Shown piece after piece: positions 1-10,600 of a DNA stretch of 64,000 bases. Position numbers and translations under genes: made by a program. A model generated the notes under the pieces. The model was given only the letters and a program-made list of their open reading frames with translations, did not search any database and was not told where the DNA came from. This DNA is from Neorhodopirellula lusitana. Lineage in GTDB: Bacteria; Planctomycetota; Planctomycetia; Pirellulales; Pirellulaceae. The stretch covers positions 62,001 to 126,000 of the forward strand of contig NZ_FXUG01000006.1 in the NCBI RefSeq assembly GCF_900182915.1, in the 5' to 3' direction. Position 1 is the first letter of the stretch, and each line of letters begins with the position of its first letter.

Positions 1-2864
1 GGGTTGCCCATCTTCGCGTTGGGGAAGACGTCGATCCACAGCCAGCCTACGGCGACGATTCCTGCTAATACGAGTCCGCACTGGCATAGAAACGCGAGGT
101 GATGTTTCAGTTCAAGGAAGTGCTCGCCCAGCACGCCGGTGACTTGTCCGGTTGGTGCTGGTTCATCATCGGAGTAGCCGAAGCTGGATTCGCGTGAGTA
201 TCGGCTGGATCCGGTTTGGGAGGTGGCATTGTTCACGGCTGACCCTGTCAGCATGTGCCATGCGCCCGCGGATAGGATCTTGATTCCGCCCCACAGCGTC
301 GCGGCGATGCACGCTCCAATCAACGTAAAGATGACACGTTGAATTAATTCGTTGGCGGTCAGTCCATACCCCAGGGCGGACAGCCCAAGCATTGCAATTG
401 GGAATCCGATTCCGGCAAAGTACAGCAGGAATCGAACGCGATGGATCACGCGCCCACCAAACTTAGCAATCAATGGTTCCAGGAAGCCACCGTTGGGGCG
501 AAGCGATAGGTGAGCCGTCCAGGCGACCAAAAGCATCGCGGTCATGAAACCAAATCGGGCAACCGAATCACGCCACATTCCCGCGTCGATCAAACCCGCC
601 AGTGTGGTCAAGTAAGCTGCCAGGACTAAGCCCATTCCGATCAAGGTTAGGTAGGTCGTCGCTCGGTCCCGGCGTGGCAAATCGACATCCACGTGTTTGT
701 CCACGTAGCCGGATTTGCGAAGTAGCTGGCGAGGGACTTCTACCATCCACGCCACCAAGCTAGCCGCATAGAAGCCGCTAGATGCATGCAGAGTCGACTC
801 GGTAACAAGCCCGTTGCCAAGCCAGCGAGCGACTAAGTAAAGGATTGCGGGGATCGCCGAAGCGACCAGTACGGTTAGGACTCCCGCGGCAACCTTGCGT
901 GAGTCAGCGGTGGCGGTTCGCATCCGCGTCTTTTCGCCAAGGTTCAATAGCCACGATTTCGCACACCAGCGGGCCAGCATGATCACGATGATCGAGATCA
1001 GCAGTCCGATTCCTGCGCCGGGGCCGGTTCGCCATTTGTCTTCCAGCGATTGGCCGAACTCGCCACTGCGACGCGAGCTGAAAAGGGCGGGGACGCCGCT
1101 TTTGAGTTGCCGCAGGTCATCCGTGCCAACCGGATCGCCACTGCGGATCCAGGTCACGTGTTGGTCGATCAGCGTGCGGTATTCGCTGCTCAACAAAGAC
1201 AACGCGTTGACTGATGAATCGAGTTCACCCAGTTTTTGTTGGTAGTATTGGTATCCTTCACGAAGCGACGTGAGCCAGTGGTATCGCTGCTGAAGCAGGT
1301 CTTGGACCTGGGACGCGAGTGCCAGGTTTTGAGAGCTGGTCGCGTCAATATCGACCTCGTTTAGTAGCGTTTGGCTTTGTTCGCGGGGGCGGGAGCCATC
1401 GTGCTGGACCATCTCTAGTTCGAGCTGTTCTTGCCGGGATCGCCCCAGTTCTTGGCTGGCGAAGAGTGTTTGTGAATCTTCGGCCTGCCATCGCCCCAGT
1501 TGTTCTTGTTTGTTCCGCAATAACAGGCCGATTGTCGGCGTCAGCCCATAGTGGTTCAGTTTGGTGTTAACGTCGTCGTAGTCGTAGCGTGTCGAATCAA
1601 GTTTGTCGTTGGCTTGGTCGACTTGATGGGCGATCGTGCCAATTGATTCGGCCAGGCTGATCCACCGGTCCACAAAGGATGCGTTGTCCAGCGCCAGGTC
1701 GGCGACAACAGTGTCGGATCTCGAGTTGCCGGTCGAGCGGGCAATCGAACGGAAGTGTTCGGCAGCGTCACGTGCCGCTTGGATCGCTTGATACTTGTAG
1801 GCCTGGGTTTGCCGCTGACGCAGGTCGTCGTAGCGGGCATCAAGGCGGCTGTTTGAATTGAGCCGTGCGTCAACGAATCGTGTGTCGGCAAACCGCGAAT
1901 TCGTATATTGCGAATCGGTGTAACCCGAGTCGGCATATCGTGTGTTGCCGGACTGGCCTTCGGAGCCACGTGAGTTGGGGCCCGATTGACGATTGAAGGC
2001 TTGCGAAACCAGGCGAGCGGGAACGCGACTGGACGAACTTTGGGATTCGCCAGATCGTGAGCGGGGCTTGGCGAGTGAAGGATTGGCGGATGCCGAGTAG
2101 GATTGCGGGTCCGATGAGCTCGACCGATTTCGTTGGGATGAGTTCAGGCTGGTGTAGGAATCCGAACGTCTTGATGAAAGCGAAGGTGGCGCTATTAAGC
2201 GAGTTGAGCTGGGGCCGAATGTGGAGGCCGTATTGCTGGATGAGCTTGAAGTAGTTTGCGAGCTCCAGCTTAACGACTTGTTCTGATTGGAGGTGCCGCT
2301 GCGGTTCGTGTTGGAGTTCGGCGTTGGATGTGTCAAGGTCGTGCTGGAGGATCCCTGCGCGGCGGGTGACCCATGGATGACGACGGGCGAGCCCAGTGTC
2401 CCGGCGGAGTTCAGTGTCCCGGTTGAGCCCAGTGTTCCTGTTGAGCCCAGTGTTCCTGTTGAATTGAGGGTTCCGGTTGGACTTAGCGTCCCGTTCGAAG
2501 TAATGACCCGGCTTCCCGCTGGATAGGTCGCTGGGTACGTCACGACGGGCTGCGAGGATCCCTGGCTCGGGTAAGTCGTGCTACTGACGCCCTGGTAGGA
2601 GCTGCCTTGGTAACTGCTTCCCGGGTACGTACTTCCCGAGTAAGAGCCGCTCGGGTAGGAGTTGCCTGAGTAGATGATTTGGGAAGAGCCCATTCCTTGA
2701 CCCCACGCCACACCGGAGCCTGTGACTAGGCACATCACGGCAAGTAGCAGGTGCGAAGCGAATGGATGGTTGAACGGGCACCAAGTGAGCCGCCCGAGCG
2801 GCTCAGTGGAATAGTCGTTATCGGTGCAACCGTGGGCATCTTGCCGATGGAGCGAATCGGTCAT
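1..2864 (-). CDS. MscK/MscM-like mechanosensitive channel, N-terminal part (runs off window)
   Basis: One frame stays open from an ATG at 2864 down to the left edge (about 954 codons), so the C-terminal pore and MscS beta domain are not visible. Seen: a hydrophobic signal-like segment (residues about 38-56, ending AWGQ), a Ser/Gly/Thr-rich stretch with GTL repeats (about 125-160), a run of five-residue repeats (about 308-342), a charged, probably coiled-coil region to about 610, then eight hydrophobic segments. The sequence ALGYGLTANEL near the end resembles the GYYYTA motif of the MscK/MscM membrane domain. This family opens under membrane tension to release solutes during osmotic downshock. 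The start is the only ATG before the signal segment; its ribosome site is weak. Low-complexity regions of this kind are not typical of the E. coli homologues. Confidence 0.75.
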   Translation of the reverse strand, partial: MTDSLHRQDAHGCTDNDYSTEPLGRLTWCPFNHPFASHLLLAVMCLVTGSGVAWGQGMGSSQIIYSGNSYPSGSYSGSTYPGSSYQGSSYQGVSSTTYPSQGSSQPVVTYPATYPAGSRVITSNGTLSPTGTLNSTGTLGSTGTLGSTGTLNSAGTLGSPVVIHGSPAAQGSSSTTLTHPTPNSNTNRSGTSNQNKSLSWSSQTTSSSSSNTASTFGPSSTRLIAPPSLSSRRSDSYTSLNSSQRNRSSSSDPQSYSASANPSLAKPRSRSGESQSSSSRVPARLVSQAFNRQSGPNSRGSEGQSGNTRYADSGYTDSQYTNSRFADTRFVDARLNSNSRLDARYDDLRQRQTQAYKYQAIQAARDAAEHFRSIARSTGNSRSDTVVADLALDNASFVDRWISLAESIGTIAHQVDQANDKLDSTRYDYDDVNTKLNHYGLTPTIGLLLRNKQEQLGRWQAEDSQTLFASQELGRSRQEQLELEMVQHDGSRPREQSQTLLNEVDIDATSSQNLALASQVQDLLQQRYHWLTSLREGYQYYQQKLGELDSSVNALSLLSSEYRTLIDQHVTWIRSGDPVGTDDLRQLKSGVPALFSSRRSGEFGQSLEDKWRTGPGAGIGLLISIIVIMLARWCAKSWLLNLGEKTRMRTATADSRKVAAGVLTVLVASAIPAILYLVARWLGNGLVTESTLHASSGFYAASLVAWMVEVPRQLLRKSGYVDKHVDVDLPRRDRATTYLTLIGMGLVLAAYLTTLAGLIDAGMWRDSVARFGFMTAMLLVAWTAHLSLRPNGGFLEPLIAKFGGRVIHRVRFLLYFAGIGFPIAMLGLSALGYGLTANELIQRVIFTLIGACIAATLWGGIKILSAGAWHMLTGSAVNNATSQTGSSRYSRESSFGYSDDEPAPTGQVTGVLGEHFLELKHHLAFLCQCGLVLAGIVAVGWLWIDVFPNAKMGN
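1839..1943 (-). repeat. Seven 15-bp units encoding a five-residue repeat
   Basis: Consecutive 15-bp units inside the MscK-like gene encode TRYAD, SGYTD, SQYTN, SRFAD, TRFVD, ARLNS and NSRLD. An aromatic or aliphatic residue recurs every five positions, which resembles a short pentapeptide-repeat stretch, though the flanking residues do not match the usual A(D/N)LXX consensus well. Confidence 0.7.
2389..2496 (-). repeat. Six imperfect 18-bp tandem units encoding GTL-rich hexapeptides
   Basis: Six head-to-tail 18-bp units, two of them identical (2425-2442 and 2443-2460), encode a hexapeptide close to STGTLG in the Ser/Thr-rich segment of the MscK-like protein. Copy number could vary by slippage without breaking the frame. 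Confidence 0.8.
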
Positions 2865-3103
2865 CGTGACCACTGCGGGGTTGGGCAACGTCGGAATAGA
2901 ACCGCTGAAGATCGTCCTTCAGCAATTGGCGAACAAACCCGACGTTGCAGCCCGATTCTGGTTGGCGGACCTGGTTAAGGACCCGCCAGCACGTGCGACT
3001 TTGACAAAATCCGCAACGTGCTAACCGAGAATTGAGCTATTCAGACGACAGGGCGAGCTCATCAATACGTGAAACTCTCGTTCAGTTCCATACCGATTCA
3101 GTT

Positions 3104-4333
3104 TCACGCATGCTCAGTTTCGACAACGTAACCCTTGGTTTGGTTGATTTCGCCCAGTAATTCTTCAAACCATGGCAGGTCGATGTTGAACGGTTTCCCG
3201 CCACGGATGCGATCGAACTCGATCGCGCGTAGGGTGTCGCCTTGGTCTTCGTCTTCGCCAATGACTCCGCCTTCACCTGCAAGTGCACATTCGACTGCCT
3301 TGGCGGCGCACTTCGCGATCAATTGGATGTCATCCGCGTTGGCGGGGGCGGCACGGCTGAAGTAACCGCTTTTTTGAACCAGTGTTTTTTCCGCTCCGAG
3401 CATGTCCCCGAAATGCTTGCCAAACCATTTGCCAGGGTTTACCGCATCCAGCTTGTAGTGCCCAAAAGCGTCCTTGGGGACAGACTCGCCGCGCGATTCC
3501 ATTTCTTCGACGATCGTATCGACCCCGGCACCTTCGGAAATGAAGATGTTGACGCAATCTTGCTTGTCCATGATCGCTCGCAGTCGAGTGGCCTCTTCGG
3601 CCAAGTCGAAGTGCATTTCAGGAACATAGACGCCATGAACTTCTTTGCGTTCGCGGCTGAGCCCCATTTCGGGAACGAAGTTCAACCGGTCCAATCGTTT
3701 GCGATAGGCATTCGCAGTGGCAGCGGTGAGCCAGCCGCAATTTCGGCCCATGACTTCGTGGATGATCAGCATTCGTGGATTGGCGCTGTGTTCGCCCACG
3801 ATGTTTTCGAAGAATTTGGCACCTTCTTCAGCCGCAGTCCAGGCGCCCAGGCTTTGGCGAATCGGAATGACGTCATTGTCAATCGTCTTGGGCAAGCCAA
3901 CGACGGTTAGCTCGTAATCGTGCTTGGCTAAGAATGCTGCCAGGTCCGCTGCGGTGGTGTTGGTGTCGTCGCCGCCAATTGTATGCAGCACATCGACTTG
4001 ATCGGCTTGCAATTGTTCGGCTGCGACCTTCAGCGGATCTTGGCCCGGTTGGACCAGCTTACGTTTAACGCAGTCTTCGACGTTGGTCAGTTTGACGCGG
4101 CTATTGCCGATCGGGCTGCCGCCATGTTCATGAAGGATTCCCGCCTGTTGGCGCATTTCGGGAGTGACAACGAAACTGTCGCCTAAGAGCAGGCCTTTGT
4201 ACCCCGAGCGATAGCATAGAATCTCGACCTCAGGAGCCTCTTGAGAGTAGGACTGGATCAGCGCACCGATGGCAGATGAGAGGCAAGGCGCGAGGCCTCC
4301 GGCGGTGAGGATTCCAACTCGCTTAATCGACAT
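3104..4333 (-). CDS. pfp: Diphosphate-type 6-phosphofructokinase
   Basis: 409 residues. The enzyme phosphorylates fructose 6-phosphate in glycolysis. The phosphoryl-donor motif reads GGDDT near residue 105, where ATP-dependent enzymes have GGDGS; the second Asp is the hallmark of PPi-dependent enzymes. PKTIDND near residue 132 and MGRNCGW near 193 are further family motifs, so PPi is the likely donor and the step may be reversible. The frame could begin upstream at 4444, but the conserved beginning MSIKRVGILTAGG fits the ATG at 4333. It stands alone on the minus strand, divergent from the ATP-grasp cluster across a 522-bp gap. Confidence 0.9.
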   Translation of the reverse strand: MSIKRVGILTAGGLAPCLSSAIGALIQSYSQEAPEVEILCYRSGYKGLLLGDSFVVTPEMRQQAGILHEHGGSPIGNSRVKLTNVEDCVKRKLVQPGQDPLKVAAEQLQADQVDVLHTIGGDDTNTTAADLAAFLAKHDYELTVVGLPKTIDNDVIPIRQSLGAWTAAEEGAKFFENIVGEHSANPRMLIIHEVMGRNCGWLTAATANAYRKRLDRLNFVPEMGLSRERKEVHGVYVPEMHFDLAEEATRLRAIMDKQDCVNIFISEGAGVDTIVEEMESRGESVPKDAFGHYKLDAVNPGKWFGKHFGDMLGAEKTLVQKSGYFSRAAPANADDIQLIAKCAAKAVECALAGEGGVIGEDEDQGDTLRAIEFDRIRGGKPFNIDLPWFEELLGEINQTKGYVVETEHA

Positions 4334-4855
4334 GATTCCGGTTCCTTGTGTGAGGCTTGAAGCGGCGCGGCATGAGAGGCCGTCGGGAGAACTTTCGCCG
4401 CGTAAATTACAGCAATTCCAAAATGCTTGTTGTGCATTTTGCATTCACCGCTGGTGTGACGCCGTTGTGGCGCCGCAACGGCGTTAAGATATACCTTGTG
4501 TATTCGCAAAGCCAATCGGCATAAATGCCCCCACGGGACGGCAAAGGATTGATATCATTGCGGCGGGCACCGCTAGCAGCTGAATTCGTGCGAGTAAGAT
4601 GAGAGCGCTCCAGCGCTGGGACGAAGCCGCCTCGACTCACTGGTTAGCCTTTCAAAGAATCGAATCGCCGTTAGCTGCTGTTTCGCATTGTGGGCATTTA
4701 CTGCACCGAGTCGCTTTTGCGGATGTGGGTAAAACCTTAACAAATGCGGTTTTTTACACGCTGTTGTGAACATTCGATTCATATACACTAGCGTCCCAAA
4801 CACAACTACTTCATTGCCGGTAGGCGGAACCGGTAATACGCAAGGGCTCTACACC
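4334..4855. other. Divergent intergenic region with one inverted repeat
   Basis: This 522-bp gap lies between pfp (minus) and the first CP-ATP-grasp gene (plus). It must hold both promoters. I see no convincing gene in it: the short frames have no ribosome site or recognisable protein. The one clear structure is the inverted repeat at 4459-4484. AAGGG at 4842-4846 is a reasonable ribosome site for the plus-strand gene. Confidence 0.6.
4459..4484. promoter_or_regulatory. Perfect 9-bp inverted repeat with 8-nt spacer
   Basis: Arms acgccgttg (4459-4467) and caacggcgt (4476-4484) are exact reverse complements around tggcgccg. It lies about 130 bp upstream of the pfp start and has no following T-run, so an operator or leader hairpin is more likely than a terminator. 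The factor is unknown. Confidence 0.45.
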
Positions 4856-6394
4856 ATGCAGTCGCAGTCACAATCCGCCCATACAAAACTAGACACGCCG
4901 CCTGGGAATCAGATGGGCGTGTCGAAGTTACCTGGTTATCTAACTGAGGGTTTCTACGATGAAGTCGTGGATGCCGATGGCATTGCCCGGCCCGAGGCGA
5001 TTGCGTTGGTCGACTTGATCAATCGCTTGCCCCGAGGTGAGCTGATTCGTCGCCAAGACGCGATCGAGCGATCGCTGTATCAGATGGGTATCACGTTCAC
5101 CGTCTATAGCGATGAACAGGGCACCGAAAAAATCATGCCCTTTGACATCGTGCCGCGGATTTTGTCGGCGGAAGTTTGGACGGATGTCGAACTTGGGCTG
5201 AAGCAACGGATTCGGGCGCTGAATCGATTCCTTTCGGACGTCTACAACGACCGCAATATCATCAACGCGGGGCTTATCCCGGCGAGCATTGTGGACTCAT
5301 GCCCGCAGTACCTGCCACAGTGCATGGGATTGCGACCGCCGCAAGATGTTTGGTGCCACATCACGGGGACCGACCTGGTACGTGATAATCAAGGTGATGT
5401 GTACGTGCTCGAAGACAACCTGCGATGCCCGTCGGGCGTTTCGTACGTGCTTCAGAACCGTTCGATGATGAAGAAGAACTTCCCGGTTGCGTTCACGGAT
5501 TCCAGCGTCCGGCCGGTGAGTGATTATCCAGCCCGCCTGTATCAGATGCTTCGTAAGATGGCACCGGCGGACATGCTCAACCCGACCGTCGTGGTGCTGA
5601 CACCAGGCGTTTACAACAGTGCTTATTACGAGCACTCATTCCTCGCTCACCAAATGGGCGTGGAGCTGGTCGAAGGCCGGGATTTGATCGTTCAAGATGA
5701 TCGCGTCTACATGCGGACCACCGATGGGCTGCAGCCTGTCGATGTGATCTATCGTCGTGTCGATGACATTTTCTTGGATCCCGAAGTCTTCCGTAAAGAT
5801 TCGGTCCTTGGTGTTCCTGGCCTGATGCGTGCCTACCGTGCCGGTAACGTGGCGTTGGCGAATGCACCGGGAACTGGCGTTGCAGACGACAAGGTTGTCT
5901 ACGCATTTGTGCCAGAGATGATTCGTTTCTACTTGGGGGAAGAGCCCATCTTGAACAATGTTCCGACGTACCTTTGCCAGCGTGACGATGATCGAAAGTA
6001 CGTGCTAGAACACCTGGACGAGTTGGTCGTGAAGGCCGCCGGGGAATCGGGTGGCTACGGCATCCTGATTGGGCCGCACGCGACGGATGAGGAACGGCAA
6101 GAATTTGCGGTTAAGATCAAGGAAAATCCACGCAACTATGTGGCCCAACCAACGCTGCAGCTTTCACGCGTGCCGACGATGGTGGGTGACGAGTTGGAGG
6201 GCCGTCACGTCGATTTACGCCCATACATTCTATGTGCCAGTGCCGATGACATGGACGACGTGTACGTGTTGCCGGGCGGATTGACCCGTGTCGCATTGAA
6301 GAAGGGATCCTTGGTTGTCAATTCATCTCAAGGCGGTGGCAGTAAAGACACCTGGGTTGTCGCTCGCCCCGGTCAAGATGTTGCGACGCCCTAG
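4856..6394 (+). CDS. Circularly permuted ATP-grasp protein (CP_ATPgrasp_1, DUF404/DUF407)
   Basis: 512 residues. Family members are predicted to join an amine to a carboxylate through an acyl phosphate; the natural product is not known. The active-site motifs appear intact: VLEDNLRCPSG near residue 187, VVKAAGESGGYG near 393 and GRHVDLRPY near 455. The ATG at 4856 was preferred over an in-frame start at 4766 because AAGGG lies about 10 nt before it and the conserved family sequence follows soon after. It is the first gene of a four-gene plus-strand cluster with alpha-E and transglutaminase proteins, an association known in many bacteria. Confidence 0.9.
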   Translation: MQSQSQSAHTKLDTPPGNQMGVSKLPGYLTEGFYDEVVDADGIARPEAIALVDLINRLPRGELIRRQDAIERSLYQMGITFTVYSDEQGTEKIMPFDIVPRILSAEVWTDVELGLKQRIRALNRFLSDVYNDRNIINAGLIPASIVDSCPQYLPQCMGLRPPQDVWCHITGTDLVRDNQGDVYVLEDNLRCPSGVSYVLQNRSMMKKNFPVAFTDSSVRPVSDYPARLYQMLRKMAPADMLNPTVVVLTPGVYNSAYYEHSFLAHQMGVELVEGRDLIVQDDRVYMRTTDGLQPVDVIYRRVDDIFLDPEVFRKDSVLGVPGLMRAYRAGNVALANAPGTGVADDKVVYAFVPEMIRFYLGEEPILNNVPTYLCQRDDDRKYVLEHLDELVVKAAGESGGYGILIGPHATDEERQEFAVKIKENPRNYVAQPTLQLSRVPTMVGDELEGRHVDLRPYILCASADDMDDVYVLPGGLTRVALKKGSLVVNSSQGGGSKDTWVVARPGQDVATP

Positions 6395-6507
6395 TCCCTC
6401 TGATTGACGGCCCATTTTCCTGTCCGTCGTCAATCCTGTCAGGGCACTCGTGCGTGGTGTGTCCGTTTCTTTTTCAGACTACTCCCTCTTAAACTAGACC
6501 TACTTCC

Positions 6508-7458
6508 ATGCTTTCCCGCGTTGCTGAATCCGTTTACTGGATGAGTCGCCAGATCGAGCGAGCCGAGAATCATGCTCGGTTTTTAGAGGTGACTCTGCAC
6601 TTGATCCTAGATCAACCTGAAAACCTCGTCGATCCTTGGGATCCGCTCGTTCGCATTACCGGCGACGAAGAGTGGTTCAAGGAAAAATACGGTGTGGCAA
6701 ACCAAGAGAACGTTGTCAACTTTCTAGCGTTTGACGATGAGTACCCGCACTCGATGCTGACCTGCTTGCGAGCGGCACGCGAGAACGCTCGTGGTGTTCG
6801 TGAAAAGCTGTCGTCCGAAGCGTTTGAGCAAATCAACGAGTTCTATCACTTCGTGAACGAAGCTTCTAAGAATGAGTTGCTGGATCGCGATAGTCAGTTC
6901 TTTGACGAGGTTCGCGAGCATACCATTCAGTGGAGCGGAATCCTGACCAGCACGATGGCACAGGACACCGCTTGGCATTTTGCCAACGTGGGCCGGATGC
7001 TGGAGCGGGCGGACAAGACTTCACGCATTCTGGACGTGAAGTACTTCAATCTGTTTTACAGTTTAGAGCATGTCGGCACGGCAATTGACGATCTTCAGTG
7101 GTCATCGTTGCTATTGGCGATTAGCGGATTCGAAGCCTATCGCCGCGATTATCACACGATCGACCTCGACAATGTGGTGGGCTTCTTTCTGTTTAACAAA
7201 ACATTCCCGCGTTCGGTGCATCACTGCGTTGCGTCGGCAGGATGGTCCCTTGGGCAAATCGATGAAGCGTCGGTGCAAGGCGTTCCACGAAACTCAAGCA
7301 AGGTGCTTGAGGCGTTGCAGCAACGTTTGGCGAACACCGAAGTCAAGGAAGTTCTTGCGATCGGCATGCATGAGTTCGTCGACGGCCTGCAAGAAGAACT
7401 CAATGCGATCGGTAGTTCGATGAGTGAAGACTATTTCCAAATCTCTGTCGGTGTCTAA
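6508..7458 (+). CDS. Alpha-E domain protein (DUF403)
   Basis: 316 residues, helical, cytoplasmic, no signal peptide. The beginning LSRVAESVYWMSRQIERAE is the usual start of the family. The domain has no known reaction, but it almost always accompanies CP-ATP-grasp and transglutaminase-like genes and is thought to work in the same amide-bond pathway. It follows the ATP-grasp gene by 113 bp on the same strand. A second alpha-E copy is fused to the ATP-grasp protein at 11103. Confidence 0.88.
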   Translation: MLSRVAESVYWMSRQIERAENHARFLEVTLHLILDQPENLVDPWDPLVRITGDEEWFKEKYGVANQENVVNFLAFDDEYPHSMLTCLRAARENARGVREKLSSEAFEQINEFYHFVNEASKNELLDRDSQFFDEVREHTIQWSGILTSTMAQDTAWHFANVGRMLERADKTSRILDVKYFNLFYSLEHVGTAIDDLQWSSLLLAISGFEAYRRDYHTIDLDNVVGFFLFNKTFPRSVHHCVASAGWSLGQIDEASVQGVPRNSSKVLEALQQRLANTEVKEVLAIGMHEFVDGLQEELNAIGSSMSEDYFQISVGV

Positions 7459-7637
7459 CTGGATAGCGGCGCTTTGAATGAGGCTGGGATCGCCATATCC
7501 ATGGGATTGCCAGTCACACTGATTTGCCTGCAACTGCGGCACGAAGCCTGAGTCCTCGCTTGATTTCGCTATTTTTGAATTGCGGCCTCAGGCTGGAAAC
7601 ATCCAGCTAACAACCTAATCTTAAAAAGAAACTCAAC

Positions 7638-10600
7638 ATGACGATTCGAGTTGCTCTGCATCATAAGACCTCTTACAAGTACGACCGATTCATTTCTGTG
7701 GGGCCGCAGATGGTGCGACTCCGGCCGGCCTATCATGGTCGGACGCCGATTCCGGCTTATCAGCTGACGGTTTCTCCGAAGGATCACTTCGTCAATTGGC
7801 AACAAGATCCGTTCGCCAACCCGATCGCGCGGTTGATCTTTGACAAGCCGGTCGATCACTTGTCCGTTACGGTGGATCTCGTGGCCGACATGACGGTTAT
7901 CAATCCGTTTGAGTTCTTTGTTGACGAAGCGGCTGAGAGCTGGCCATTTGAGTATGACGCAGACACTAAAAAACAGTTGGCGGCTTACCTAGAACCAGGC
8001 CCGATCACGCCAGCGTTGGATGAGTGGATCAAGACGCTGCCCAAGAAAAGCGACCGCACCATCGACTTCTGCGTCGACGTCAATCGTGCCGCTCAGGATC
8101 GCATCGGCTACAAGATTCGTTTGGAGCCCGGAGTCCAAACCCCAGAGGAAACGCTGACCCTTTCGAGCGGTTCATGCCGCGATTCTGCGTGGATGTTGGT
8201 AGACGCGTTTCGGCAAATGGGCCTGGCGTCTCGTTTTGTATCGGGCTATTTGATTCAGCTTGCCGCGGACCAAGAATCGCTGGATGGTCCATCGGGACCA
8301 ACCGAGGATTTCTGCGACTTGCACGCCTGGACAGAGGTCTTCTTGCCGGGGGCTGGGTGGGTCGGCTTGGACCCAACGAGCGGTCTGCTTGCCGGTGAAG
8401 GGCACATTCCGCTCGCGTGCACGCCTTCCTATTCAGGTGCGGCTCCGATTAGCGGCGGTCACGAAGCTTGTGAAGTTGAATTCGATCACGAGATGACGGT
8501 GACCCGGGTCCACGAGGATCCGCGTGTGACCAAACCCTATGTCGACTCGACGTGGGAAAAGATTTTGGAAGCGGGGGATCGCGTCGATGAAGTCTTAGAA
8601 GAAAACGATGTGCGTTTAACGATGGGTGGCGAACCCACGTTTGTGTCGATCGACGACATGGATCATCCGCAGTGGAACACTGATGCGGTCGGCGAAGACA
8701 AGCGAGTCCTAAGCAACGTGTTGCTGAAGCGTTTCCGTGAAAAGCTTGCGGAAACCGACTTGATTTCCAAAGGCAGTTTGCTGCACTACGGCCAAGGGAA
8801 GTGGTATCCCGGCGAGCAGCTTCCACGTTGGGCGTTGACCTGTTTGTGGCGTCGCGACGGCGAGCCGATTTGGCACGATGATCAGTGGTTAGCCGACGAA
8901 GGCAAAGATTACGGTTACACGCACGAGGACGCGCAGAAGTTCATTCGCAGTCTTTCCCGCGAGCTTGGCATCAGTGCCAAGATGACCTTCCCGGTCCACG
9001 AAGACATCTTCCATTACTTGTGGAAGGAAGACCGGTTGCCGGTCGATATTGATCCGGCTGACCCGCGTTTGAAGAACCCCAATGAACGCGCCATGTTGAT
9101 GCGCACATTCGGCAACGGCTTGGGAACTCCGGTCGGCTATGTGTTGCCGTTGCGTCGTGCTTGGTGGCAAGCTCAACCGGGCTGGATCGGAGGAACTTGG
9201 CCGGTTCGTGGTGGGAAGCTGTACCTGATTCCTGGTGAGTCGCCGATTGGATTGCGTTTGCCGCTGGATCGCCTGCCCGCTGACTCATTCAGCACCGCTG
9301 CGTTCTATACCGCTCCGGCCGACCCGACGATGCCACACGCTCCGTTGCAGTCCAGCTACAAGGGCTCTCGCGGTGAAATTCCACGTGGCAACGAAGCGTA
9401 CAACGCTGCCAGCCAAGGTGGGACCACGGGGGCTGGCGGTCGATTTGATCGTCCTAGCGATATCCCCACGACGCCGGTGAATCAACAAACTCTCGACGAT
9501 GAAGTCGACGACGATTTGCCGACCAGCGACGACATTGTGCACACCGCACTTTGCGTGGAGGCTCGCTTTGGCCGCTTGCATGTCTTCATGCCGCCCGCAC
9601 AACGCTTGGAGGACTATCTCGACTTGGTTTCGGCCGTGGAGCAGACCTGCCAAGCGACCCAGTTGCCGGTCGTGGTCGAAGGGTATTTGCCACCGCCGGA
9701 TGAGCGAGTGGAGTTCTTTAAGGTCACACCCGACCCAGGTGTGATTGAAGTGAACACGCAACCTTCGTCCAACTGGCGATCACTGGTTGAACTGACACAG
9801 ACTCTTTACGAAGAAGCTCGTCTATCCAGACTCGGAACCGAGAAGTTTGATCTGGACGGACACCACACCGGTACCGGCGGCGGGAACCACGTCGTCCTTG
9901 GCGGTGCGAAGCCGGCCGACAGTCCGTTCTTGCGTCGGCCAGATGTGCTGGGAAGCATGATCCGGTTCTGGCACAACCATCCATCGTTTGCTTATCTGTT
10001 TAGCGGTAAGTTCATTGGCCCGACGAGTCAGGCACCGCGGATGGACGAGGCGCGACCGGATTCCGTCTATGAGATGGAAATCGCATTGAAGCAACTCCCA
10101 CCGGTTGGTACCGATGTGCCGCCGTGGTTGGTGGACCGGTTGTTCCGCGACTTGTTGGTGGACTTGACCGGCAACACGCACCGCGCGGAAATTTGTGTCG
10201 ACAAACTTTACTCGCCGGATAGCTCGACTGGCCGATTGGGCTTGGTGGAACTGCGTGGGCTGGAAATGCCGCCGCACTGGCAGATGAGTCTGGCACAACA
10301 GGTTTTGATCCGCGCTTGCGTGGCCGCGTTCTGGAAGACGCCCTACACCGAGCCTTTGAAAAATTGGGGGCCGATGCTGTACGACCGGTATCTGCTTCCA
10401 TATTTCGTTTGGCAGGACATGCAGGACCTGACTGCGGAATTGACCCGTATGGGAGTGGCGGTTGACGGTGAATGGTTTGCACCTCACCACGAATTCCGCT
10501 TCCCCTTGATGGGCGAGCTTGTCGTTGACGGGGTTCGGCTTGAGCTGCGTAGTGCGATCGAACCTTGGTACGTGATGGGCGAAGAGCCCGGTGCCAGTGG

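Noticed and set aside
2981-3022. Paired agcacgt / acgtgct arms between pfp and the channel gene
   Set aside because: The 7-bp arms are separated by about 21 nt and there is no T-run, so chance is likely.
3242-3910. 222-codon plus-strand frame inside pfp
   Set aside because: It is antisense to the clearly conserved phosphofructokinase and shows no domain of its own.
4573-4803. 76-codon minus-strand frame upstream of the ATP-grasp gene
   Set aside because: No ribosome site or similarity, lies in the shared promoter gap.
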